From contig JAHDXO010000003.1 in assembly GCA_023382975.1 (NCBI GenBank), positions 108,632-172,631 of the forward strand: a stretch of 64,000 nucleotides of DNA. Reading direction: 5' to 3'. Below the pieces are notes generated by a model. It ran no database searches. It was not told the DNA's origin and saw only the letters and a list, made by a program, of their open reading frames with translations. Origin of the DNA: Pirellulaceae bacterium. GTDB lineage: Bacteria > Planctomycetota > Planctomycetia > Pirellulales > Pirellulaceae. Made by a program: the position numbers and the translations under genes. The first letter of the stretch is position 1, and every line of letters begins with the position of its first letter. This document shows, one piece after another, positions 9,844 to 17,598 of this stretch.

Positions 9844-11517
9844 CCAAGCCGTCGAGTAGTGCTGGACGAAATCCCGGGCCACCTGGTCCAGCCGCTTGTC
9901 CGCGGTGATGACATGGTAGTCGCGTTTCAGTTCCTTCTCCAGCCGCTGGGCCACGTCGATGTCGGCCGTGACCTGCGACTCCAATTCTTCCAGCTTCTGG
10001 GCGATCCGGTCGTTCAGGTCGCCGATCGCCAATCCCAGCTTTTCGCCGCGGGCGTCGTAGTACAGTGGCACCGTGGCCTTGTCCACGACCGCCCGCTGGA
10101 AGTCGTAGGTGGAAACGTACGCGCCAAACACGCGGCGGGTGATTTCATCGTCTTTGAACAGCGGCGTGCCGGTGAACCCGATGTAGCTGGCGTTCGGCAG
10201 AGCGTTCCGCATGTTCAGCGCCAGCGTGCCGTACTGCGTGCGATGGGCCTCGTCCGTGATGACGATGATATCGTCGCGCGGGGTGTACGCGAAAAAGGGG
10301 ATAAGTCCAATTTGCCGGAACGGCCCGGAGGGTGCTTCGCACAAATTGGACTTATCCCCTTTTTCGCGTCCTTGGTTGAACTTCTGGATCAGCGAAAAAA
10401 TGTACGCCTTGTGCTCCGAAAGCAGGCGGCTTAGGTGGTCGCCGCTGGCGGCCCGGCACGGCTCCTTGTCGTGGTCCACGACGCCGCACCCGGCGAACGT
10501 CTTGTAGATTTGCGTGTCCAGGTCGTCCCGGTCGGTCAGCACCAGGAAGGTAAAATTGCCGCCCAGCTTGCGGTGGACCTTGCGGGTGAATATCACGATC
10601 GAATAGCTCTTGCCCGCCCCCTGCGTGTGCCAGAAGACGCCCAGCTTGCCCTGCCGCTGCCGCCGGTCGCGCACCGCTTCGATCGCCCGGTTGACGCCTA
10701 GGAACTGATGGTTGCGGGCCAAGATCTTCCGCGGTTCCCCCGACGACTCGTCGATCAGGATGAAGTTCTCGACGATATCCAGGAAGTTCCGCTTGTCGCA
10801 GATGCCCTTGAGCGCCGTCTCCATGTCCACCGCGCCCGGTTCGTCTTCGGCCAGCCGTTTCCATTCGTGAAAATGTTCCCACCGGCTGGTGATCGAGCCG
10901 ACCTTGGCCTCTTCGCCGTTGCCGAACATGACGATCGCGTTGTGGTGGAACAGGTGCGGGATCGTGCCCTTGTAGTCCGAGAAGTTCCGCTCGAACGCCG
11001 TCTTGAGGTTGCGGTGGATGTTCTTGCACTCGATGAACAGCAGCGGGATGCCGTTGACAAAGCCCACGATGTCGGCGCGCCGGCGGTACAGGTCGCCGCG
11101 GACCCACAGCTCGCGCACGCACAGGAAGTGGTTTTTCTCCGGGTCGTTGAAGTCGAACAGCCGCAACCGGTCCCGGACCCGCTCGCCCTTGGCGTTGCGG
11201 AAGCCGACTTGCACGCCGTCCCGGATCATGCCGTACTTTTCCCGGTTGGTGGCCGTCAGGGACTGGGTGGCGACCGTGGCGGTGACCTGACGGACGGCGT
11301 CATCGTAGGCTTCGTCCGGCAGGTCGGGGTTCAATTCAACGAGCTTTGCCCGCAGGATGCGGGTCAACACAACCTCCCGGTCATCCTTGCGCCCCAGCAG
11401 ACTGTCCGGCCCGAAGTCCTCGTTGTTGTAGGCGTAGACCGAATCCCAACCGAGCCGCTGCTGGAGGTACTCGGCCGTCGTCTGCTGAACCAGGGTGTCT
11501 TCGGTGTAGCGGGTCAT
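9760..11517 (-). pseudogene. hsdR: Type I restriction endonuclease R subunit, 3'-truncated
   Basis: About 585 codons remain, against roughly 1000 in intact HsdR. Present are the N-terminal nuclease core (PLLFIECKN), Walker A (GAGKSYSIVIF) and the DEAH box (ITDEAHRTQYG). The homologous sequence breaks after DFVQHYSTAW near base 9850. The frame then runs on through unrelated repeat DNA and stops inside a hairpin, so the second helicase lobe and the C-terminal domain are lost. A 79-bp element with perfect 26-bp inverted repeats (10289-10367) is inserted in frame just before the DEAH box. HsdR normally translocates and cleaves unmethylated DNA with HsdM and HsdS; this remnant is unlikely to do so. 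The ATG at 11517 (MTRYTEDTL) is preferred over upstream codons. Confidence 0.85.
10289..10367. repeat. Perfect 26-bp inverted-repeat element inserted in hsdR
   Basis: The left arm is 10289-10314 and the right arm 10342-10367. The arms are perfect reverse complements beginning GCGAAAAAGGGGATAAGTCC, with a 27-bp centre. The element adds about 26 codons to hsdR without breaking the frame, between the Walker A and DEAH motifs. It looks like a REP/MITE-type mobile palindrome. I found no second copy in this window. Confidence 0.85.
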
Positions 11518-11689
11518 TCTATTGAAGTTTTTATTGACAATGTTGCCTGGATTTGAGCGATTCTTGCAATATCGCAAACCCAATTAGGAAAACACCTTAC
11601 GGCGATCCGCCACTGTTTATTGACCGAATCTATTGCAGTTTCGGCGCCGATTGGAGCCGTTTCTGTCAATAACGATTTCCGCGGTTTAA

Positions 11690-12802
11690 TCACACCGACA
11701 CCTCGCCGTTCATGAGGCGTGGCAACAGGACGTCACGGGCCTTGGTTGCCTCGGCAACCTGTCTCTGCAAGATTCCAATCTGTTCCAGCATCGGCGAAAC
11801 ACTCGATTCGAACTCCTCTCGAAGCGGGGCGTGGGGGACAAGCGTTCTGACCGTCTCGAGCGCTCCCTTGCGAATGTGCCTCATGGTCGCGCCAGTAGTC
11901 TGGTTGTGAAATTCAACCAGAGCCTGCCGCAGACCCAGGTACACAATTCCGCGTAGCGACGCTGAAATTGGAGTCACCTTGAACAAATGCTGATTCAGCA
12001 GGCCAATTCCGTGATTCCAGATGTTGACGAGCAGCGTTCCAGACCACGAAAAGAGGATATCACCATCCCTGATGACATATTTCTCCGGGATTTGCTCTCC
12101 CGTGTTTCTGGGCGTCTTTGTTGTGGGGCCATCTCGCAACTCGGGGATCTTCACGACGGGCAGTCCTGTCTCGCCCAAATCGTCCGGCGCGAACGGGAAC
12201 CCGTTCATGAATATCGCCAAGTCAGCGAACGGCTTTCTTTCCCACCCTTCCGGTACGCCGTCGGTGATGGGGACGTGTTCGTGGCCGGGGAAGCGGAGGT
12301 GGACGAACCACTCCTGGTAGAGCAGCCGCGCCGCTGCTTCGAGCAACTGAATCCGCCGCCGGTTGTTCTCAATCAGGTCGTCGTAGGGGGAGAGAATGGA
12401 AGCAATCGCGATCTGTCGAGACTTGTTCCGGGTCACCCGAACCCTGCGAGCGTGCAAGTCGTTACGGTTGACGCCCGGAACGGCCGCCTTGTCGCTGCTG
12501 GTTCCTCTCAGGACGCACTTCAGGAAATAAGCGGTAAAGCGAGGATCGTTCCCCTTGAAGTCCTGCACGTACAGCGCGGTGTTCAGCGGCCAGAAGTCAT
12601 CCTTGACGAAGAACACTTCACCCAAGGTACCGTAACGGCCGGTAACAACGCCGGGACCTGCCACCTTCGCCACGTTGTGGTAGCCAGTGATCCCCGATGA
12701 CGACACGATCGGAACCTCCCCGTCGGCCCTATGCACCGACGACAGGTCGTAGCCTCTTTTCAACGTTAGGAATTCTCCGAGTTGAATCGTTTCCCAACTC
12801 AT
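11690..12802 (-). CDS. hsdS: Type I restriction-modification specificity subunit S
   Basis: A 370-residue protein, the usual length for HsdS. It has two target-recognition domains, about residues 1-150 and 185-330. Each is followed by a conserved helical spacer: RQIAIASILSPYDDLIENN and the C-terminal KARDVLLPRLMNGEVSV. HsdS dictates the DNA site recognised by the HsdM methylase and HsdR nuclease. The ATG at 12802 begins MSWETIQLGEF, a typical N-terminus. This is the only gene of the system with no visible lesion. It is separated from hsdM by 1.7 kb of transposase and repeats, so the original hsdM-hsdS operon has been interrupted. Confidence 0.92.
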   Translation of the reverse strand: MSWETIQLGEFLTLKRGYDLSSVHRADGEVPIVSSSGITGYHNVAKVAGPGVVTGRYGTLGEVFFVKDDFWPLNTALYVQDFKGNDPRFTAYFLKCVLRGTSSDKAAVPGVNRNDLHARRVRVTRNKSRQIAIASILSPYDDLIENNRRRIQLLEAAARLLYQEWFVHLRFPGHEHVPITDGVPEGWERKPFADLAIFMNGFPFAPDDLGETGLPVVKIPELRDGPTTKTPRNTGEQIPEKYVIRDGDILFSWSGTLLVNIWNHGIGLLNQHLFKVTPISASLRGIVYLGLRQALVEFHNQTTGATMRHIRKGALETVRTLVPHAPLREEFESSVSPMLEQIGILQRQVAEATKARDVLLPRLMNGEVSV

Positions 12803-12878
12803 CTCGTTAGCGCCCCGCGTCTGGTCTTCATCGTCATCGCCACCCCTTCGGCGCCGCCCCTACGCCGTTCCAGTCTTC

Positions 12879-13460
12879 CGCCCCGATAGGGGCCGCAACA
12901 AACCAGCCCAGGGCAGAGCGCCGCGGCGATAGCCGCAGAGCGCCGCCCTGGGAACAGAGTCCGCCATGCAGCGAAAGCCCTGTAAGGGCGACACAACGCG
13001 GCCGCGCCCAAAACGTCTCGTTTGTTCCGTTCGATCGCATCAGGTTCCCTACGTCCCCCATGTTTCGCCCTTTCAGGGCTTCCGTCTTCGTTCATTCCGC
13101 CTACCCAGGGCGGCGCTGCGCTCTGCCCTGGGCTGATCTGTCGTGCCCCTTCGGGGCGTTTCCGTGCCGTGGTCTTCCGCCCCGAAGGGGCCGGAACAAA
13201 CCAGCCCAGGGCAGAGCGCCGCGGCGATAGCCGCAGAGCGCCGCCCTGGGTACGGGTTCCATCGCGCACCGGAAGCCCTGTAAGGGCGACACAACGACGC
13301 CCATTCCCATCGTTTCGTTCGTGCCAATCGGCCGCACCATGTTCCGCGCGCCTCCCTGTTTCTCCCTTTCAGGGCTTTCCCGCATGATTCTTCCGCCCAC
13401 CCAGGGCGGCGCTGCGCTCTGCCCTAGGCTGATTTGTCGTTGCCCCTTCGGGGCGAAATC
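12879..13460. repeat. Cluster of four palindromic repeats downstream of the IS200-like gene
   Basis: Four copies in alternating orientation share a core that pairs CCCAGGGCGGCGCT with its partner CTCTGCCCTGGG, at about 12905-12952, 13104-13132, 13203-13250 and 13400-13428. They are bordered by GCCCCTTCGGGGCG hairpins and by CCCTGTAAGGGCGACACAAC or CCCTTTCAGGGCTT boxes. The long copies add a second hairpin (GCGGCGATAGCCGC). The cluster fills the gap between hsdS and the transposase. No gene is present. Confidence 0.85.
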
Positions 13461-13546
13461 CAGCCTTGGTCGCGGCCGTTCCGGGACGGAATTGGGCCTC
13501 GGTCGTTGCCCCTGCGTGGCGAATCTTGAGCTCGATGCGAGTCGGC

Positions 13547-14002
13547 TCAATCCCATACGTATCGTTCGTCGAATTCGATGCCATGCCGTTTGAATAACCC
13601 TCGCAATTCGTCCTGGAACGACATGCGCCGATGGTGCTCGGCCTGATTCTCAATGTACATCATCACGGCGTCGACGTTGGATTGGCTGACCGAAAAGCCG
13701 GCGTATCCGGCCTGCCAGGTGAACTCGACGTTGCCCGTGCCCTCGTTGGTCTTCATCCACTTCGAACTGCCTTTTTTGACCTCCTCGACGATCTCCTTCA
13801 ACGGGTAGTTTTTCGACAGCGAAAACAGGGCGTGGACGTGATCTTCCACGCCGCCGATGATCAGGGCGGGACTTTCCCATTCTTTGAAGATGCCGGCCTG
13901 ATAGGCCCAAAGGCGCTCGCGGACGTCTTGGGGAATCCAGACCTGGCGGTGTTTGGTGCTGTAGACGAGGTGGACCAGGTTCTTGACCAGGGATTGGGAC
14001 AT
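13547..14002 (-). mobile_element. tnpA: IS200/IS605-family Y1 transposase (TnpA/RAYT-like)
   Basis: A 151-residue protein with all landmarks of the HUH single-strand transposases: the N-terminus MSQSLVKNLVHLVYSTKHR, the metal-binding HUH motif in VEDHVHALFSL, the catalytic Tyr in VMMYIENQAEHH, and the C-terminal end GIEFDERYVWD. It cuts and joins single-stranded DNA at hairpins. It is flanked on both sides by multiple copies of one palindromic repeat family, the arrangement expected of a REP-associated transposase (RAYT). No accessory tnpB is present. The gene looks intact and lies between hsdM and hsdS on the same strand. Confidence 0.92.
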
Positions 14003-14061
14003 GATCGTGTGCCTTCGGATTGTGTCGCCCTTTCAGGGCTTTTGCTCGTTACGGTCCCCCA

Positions 14062-14340
14062 ACCCAGGGCGGCGCTGCGCGGCTATCGCCGCTCCGCTCT
14101 GCCCTGGGCTGATTTGTCGTTGCCCCTTCGGGGCGAAATCCGTCTGTACCTTCCTGCTCTACCCAGGGCGGCGCTGCGCGGCTATCGCCGCTCCGCTCTG
14201 CCCTGGGCTGATTTGTGGCTGCCCCTTCGGGGCGAAATCCGTCTGTACCTTCGTGCTCTACCCAGGGCGGCGCTCCGCGGCTATCGCCGCTCCGCTCTGC
14301 CCTGGGCTGATTTGTGACTGCCCCTTCGGGGCGAAATCCC
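14062..14340. repeat. Three tandem 99-bp copies of the palindromic repeat
   Basis: Copies begin at 14062, 14161 and 14260 (period 99 bp; the last is cut at 14340). Each contains ACCCAGGGCGGCGCT, a GCGGCTATCGCCGC hairpin, CTCTGCCCTGGGCTGATTTG and GCCCCTTCGGGGCGAAATCC. They are the same family as the cluster at 12879-13460 and lie just upstream of the transposase start. Differences between copies are a few single bases, which suggests recent tandem amplification. Confidence 0.9.
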
Positions 14341-14361
14341 TCACGCCGCCTGCCAATGGCC

Positions 14362-14394
14362 GCAATTTCTCGCACCAGGGGTGCGAGAAATTGC
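14362..14394. repeat. Perfect 15-bp inverted repeat past the hsdM stop
   Basis: GCAATTTCTCGCACC and its exact reverse complement are separated by only three bases. The hairpin lies 78 bp beyond the hsdM stop on the minus strand. It could stop hsdM transcripts, but there is no T-run. It is unrelated to the 99-bp repeat beside it. Confidence 0.75.
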
Positions 14395-14471
14395 CCTTGC
14401 CGAATTCTCCAACCACTGGTTGGAGGCTTCCGCTTTCGTTGGACCGCGTGACCGCCACGTCGGAATCCGCG

Positions 14472-16586
14472 TCATATCCCCAACTCCTCGAAGTTCTTCT
14501 TGATGGTCTTCGCCAAGCGAGCCGCTTCGGTGTTGAGGTCTTCCAACTCGACGTGGATTTCCCGCAGGGCCTCCTCGAAATCGAAATCCTCGTCCACTTC
14601 CTCCGGCGCGACGCCGACGTAGCGGCCGGGGGTCAAGGTCCAATCGTTGGCCTCGATCTCGGCAACATCCACCAGCTTGACCAAGCCCTGCACGTCGCGG
14701 AGTTGGCCATCGGGGAACCGCTCCGTGAGCCATTGGGCCTGTTTCCAGAAGTACCGGACCTGCTTGAGCTGTTCCACCGCCATCTGGCGGGATTCGTCCG
14801 CGACTTTGCGGGCACGGACGATGTCCTTGCCCGACCACTCGTCACTGTCCTTGGCACTGCACTCGGTCTCGCAGATTTCAATCAGCCGGGTGGCCAGCTT
14901 GTACAGCAGGTCGGCCTGCTTGATCAGGTCGCGGCTGGATTCGGCCAGGGGCGCGAACTGCCTCACCAGCTTGTTCAACCCGGCGTTGGTGTCCGGCGCC
15001 TTCTCCCACTGCTTGGCCGCCTGGCCGACACTGGCCCGGAATCGGTCCACGTCCTCGGTGAGCAGCTTCCGTTCCTTCTCGAACTCGGCCAGGGTCTCGG
15101 CATGGGGGCCTTTCTTCGGCAGCGTATCCAGAAACGGGGCCAACTGCCCGTGCAACGCCGTCAGGCTTTCGAGGTAATCCGGCAGGGCGTGGATCGTCGC
15201 GTCATCTTCGCCCTGCCACTCGAAGCACGCCTGCCCCTCGCCAACGACCTGCCCCAGGTACTTCGACACCAACCCCAAAAACCGCTCGCTCTGGCCGCGG
15301 TACAGCCAGACGATGGCCAGCAGGTTCTGCTCCTGCTCGGGGCTGAAATCGTAGATCTTGCGAGTGACCTTGCGGTAGACGTTCCGCGCGTCGAGCATCA
15401 GCACCTTGTCGCGGTGCGATTTGGGCTTGTTCCGGTTCAGGAACCACAACTCGCACGGAACCGTCCGGGTGTAGAAGAAGTTCGAGCGGATGGCGATCAT
15501 CGCGTCCACGTCGCCGGTTTCGACCAGCTTCTGCCGCACCTTGGCCTCGTCGCGCCCGGCACTGGACGCCTGGGACGACATGACGAAGCCGGCCCGCCCC
15601 TTGTCGTTCAGGTAGCTGTAGAAGTAGCTGATCCAGACGTAGTTGCCGTTGGAGACCTTGTCCTTCTTGTTGACGCCCGGCAGTCCGAACGGCAGTCGCG
15701 GGTCGTTCTTCACCTTGTCCGCGTCGATCTCGTCCACGTTGAACGGCGGATTGGCCATCACGTAGTCGGCCTTGCCTAGCAGTTCGTGCGGATCCTCGTA
15801 GTACGTGATCGCCTTCTGGATGTCGCCCTCCAGGCCGTGGACGGCCAGGTTCATCTTCGCCAGCCGGATCGTGGTGGCGTTCTATTCCAGGCCGCGGAAC
15901 GTCAGTCGGGCGGTCGGGCTTTGGCCGTGTTCCTCGACGATGCGGGCGCTCTGCACGAACATCCCGCCGGAGCCGCAGGCCGGGTCCAGCACCGTGCCGC
16001 GTTCCGGTTCCAGCACATGGGCAATCAGCGAGACGAGCGAGATAGGGGTGAAGAACTCGCCGTCGTCGTGTGCCTTCTGGTCCGCGAACTGGGTCAGGAA
16101 GTATTCGTAGATGCGGCCGAAGACGTCGCCGGAGACCCGCTTGAGTTCCTCCGGGTTGAGCGTCCGCAGCAGTTACCCCAAGACCTCGTTGTCCAGCTCC
16201 TGGTAGTCGCTCTTGGGCAGCACGCCGCGCAGGTTCTCGTAGTCGGCCTCGATGGACTCCATGGCCCCGATGATCGCCTTGGCCCGATCCGCGCTGTCGG
16301 GCAGCGCGACCAAGTGGCCGAATTGGGCCTCGGGCCGGAGAAAGATGGCGCTCTTCTGCGAGAAGTCTTCCTTGGTCAGTGCCCTCGTCTTGCCGCCGCG
16401 TTTCGGCAGAGTGGCTTCGATCTTGTCCTTGACGCCCAGGAATCGGCTGTAGGCGTGCCGCAGGAAGATCAGGCCCATCACCGGCAGGAAGTATTCGTTG
16501 CTGGCGTAGTTCGAGTTGGCTCGCAGCGTGTCCGCCGCGCCCCACAGCCGCTTCTCGATGGCTTCGATGTGTTCCAGTTGTGCCAT
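14472..16586 (-). pseudogene. hsdM: Type I DNA methyltransferase M subunit with two in-frame stop codons
   Basis: One continuous 705-codon frame encodes a full-length HsdM, beginning MAQLEHIEAIEKRLWG and ending KKNFEELGI. It is interrupted by TAA at 16173-16175 (codon 138) and TAG at 15882-15884 (codon 235). No frameshift is present and homology resumes at once after each stop. Between the stops lie the HsdM N6-adenine methylase sequences EFFTPISLVSLI and motif I DPACGSGGMF. After the second stop is motif IV (NPPF). Both stops are one C-to-T change from Gln codons. HsdM normally methylates the recognition sequence and is needed for restriction too, so the whole system is probably dead. The gene follows the HTH gene at 16624. 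Confidence 0.88.
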
Positions 16587-16623
16587 TAGAAATCCTGATG
16601 ATGGAACGCCGTCTCGCTGTTTT

Positions 16624-16839
16624 TCACTTCGCCTTCTTGGGTCTCGCTGGCTTCACCGGCTTCGCTGCTTCCTTGAGGAATCCTTCAAGATCCTCGCGGA
16701 GGAACATGCGGTAGCCATTTGCAGGATTGACCCGGACGGCGATTCGCCCTTCGTCAGCCCATTTTCGCAACGTGTTCTGGCTGATCCCGAGGAACTCCGC
16801 CGCTTCGGCGATCTTTAGGTACTGGTGCAGTTTCATCAT
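16624..16839 (-). CDS. Small helix-turn-helix (MerR/excisionase-like) DNA-binding protein
   Basis: About 71 residues. The core LKIAEAAEFLGISQNTLRKW is a HTH_17/excisionase-type helix-turn-helix, followed by RMFLREDLEGFL, and then a basic Pro/Lys-rich tail (KPVKPARPKKAK). The ATG at 16839 is chosen for a GGAG site nine bases upstream. The gene lies 37 bp upstream of hsdM on the same strand. It may regulate the restriction operon or be a remnant recombination directionality factor of the island; the sequence alone does not decide. Confidence 0.8.
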   Translation of the reverse strand: MMKLHQYLKIAEAAEFLGISQNTLRKWADEGRIAVRVNPANGYRMFLREDLEGFLKEAAKPVKPARPKKAK

Positions 16840-16854
16840 CCAACCAATCTCCAA

Positions 16855-17228
16855 GTCACGTGTGTCCCACGATCAGATTATCCCAAAGTCTACCAGACCC
16901 TATACGGCCGCGATAGCAACCGAGATTACGCATGAAGCAGATTGCATGTTGGCCACTGCGCAGGCGACCTTACGGTTTGCGTAGGCGGGGAACTGCACCC
17001 CCTGCCAGAGATTTGACGCCAACCGTCTCCCTACAGCCCGATCGCCAGTCCCGACCGTGCCGCGACGTGGCCTGGAACCATAATTCATCTACAGGGCCGC
17101 TGAGCCGGCGGCATGAGGGTCGTTTTACCAGAACCAGCCCGTTTCTTGCGGCATATCACCGTGGAGGAAGTCGGTGCAGAATCCGGCGCACAAGCGGTGC
17201 AAGAATCGGTGCAGCAGCCCGCCATGAG
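16855..17228. other. Gap of about 370 bp with no gene seen
   Basis: Between the HTH gene and the tRNA-proximal repeat. Only short frames without recognisable similarity are present. No integrase gene, whole or partial, is visible here or elsewhere in the island. Confidence 0.5.
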
Positions 17229-17341
17229 TTCTCGCGAGGCGCAGCAAAAAACGTCGCAACCAACTTTAGATTGCGACGTTACGTGAAATCTCTCAAAATC
17301 TCGCATATCCCTGCGAGAGGTGATAGTACCCCCTAGGGGAG
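17229..17341. repeat. Right copy of the ~115-bp direct repeat (putative tRNA-proximal att site)
   Basis: The partner of 9729-9843. It overlaps the last ~15 bases of the tRNA-Glu gene and runs ~100 bp beyond its 3' end. It contains the AACGTCGCAA/TTGCGACGTT hairpin and the TCTCGCA/TGCGAGA inverted repeat. The two copies bracket 7.4 kb that hold only restriction-modification and IS200-like genes. Confidence 0.7.
17246..17280 (-). terminator. Probable terminator downstream of tRNA-Glu
   Basis: Read on the minus strand, a 10-bp stem (AACGTCGCAA with TTGCGACGTT, loop of 11 bases) is followed by a run of T residues, 47 bases after the tRNA 3' end. This is the classic form of an intrinsic terminator. 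The same hairpin exists in the left repeat copy at 9750-9780. Confidence 0.6.
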
Positions 17342-17399
17342 TCGAACCCCTGTTGCCGGACTGAGAACCCGGAGTCCTAGGCCACTAGACGAAGGGGGC
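17327..17399 (-). tRNA. tRNA-Glu (anticodon CTC)
   Basis: The 73-base cloverleaf has a 7-bp acceptor stem (GCCCCCT with AGGGGGT, one G-U pair) and discriminator A. The anticodon stem is CCGGG/TCCGG with loop TTCTCAG, giving anticodon CTC. The T-arm is AGGGG-TTCGACT-CCCCT. CCA is not encoded. The D-arm and T-arm match bacterial tRNA-Glu closely. Its 3' end is the apparent integration site of the restriction island to its left. Confidence 0.93.
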
Positions 17400-17598
17400 T
17401 TGGTGACCATGATTATCGTTCAAGTAGTGTGCCGTCCGATCGGCAAGTTGTCAACGCCCGGTTTCACCTGACGTCTTGGAAATTTTCGGAAGTATCCCGG
17501 AAGGAAAATTCCCGTCTTGCGGGCCAGAGACGAACTGTACGGTTGGAGAGAATCTGCTTGACGTCGCTTGGGAGGATGTGGTGGCTCGCTCGGACAAC

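Noticed and set aside
14062..14340. CRISPR array
   Set aside because: The three units are the same along their whole length with no unique spacers and no cas genes; they are tandem palindromic repeats.
13983..15779. A 598-codon plus-strand frame across the 99-bp repeats and hsdM
   Set aside because: The repeat period of 99 bp keeps the frame open by chance, and the rest is antisense to hsdM.
15882..16175. Programmed readthrough or recoding of TAA and TAG in hsdM
   Set aside because: Other genes in the window end normally with TAA and TAG, and hsdR of the same system is also broken, so nonsense mutation is simpler.
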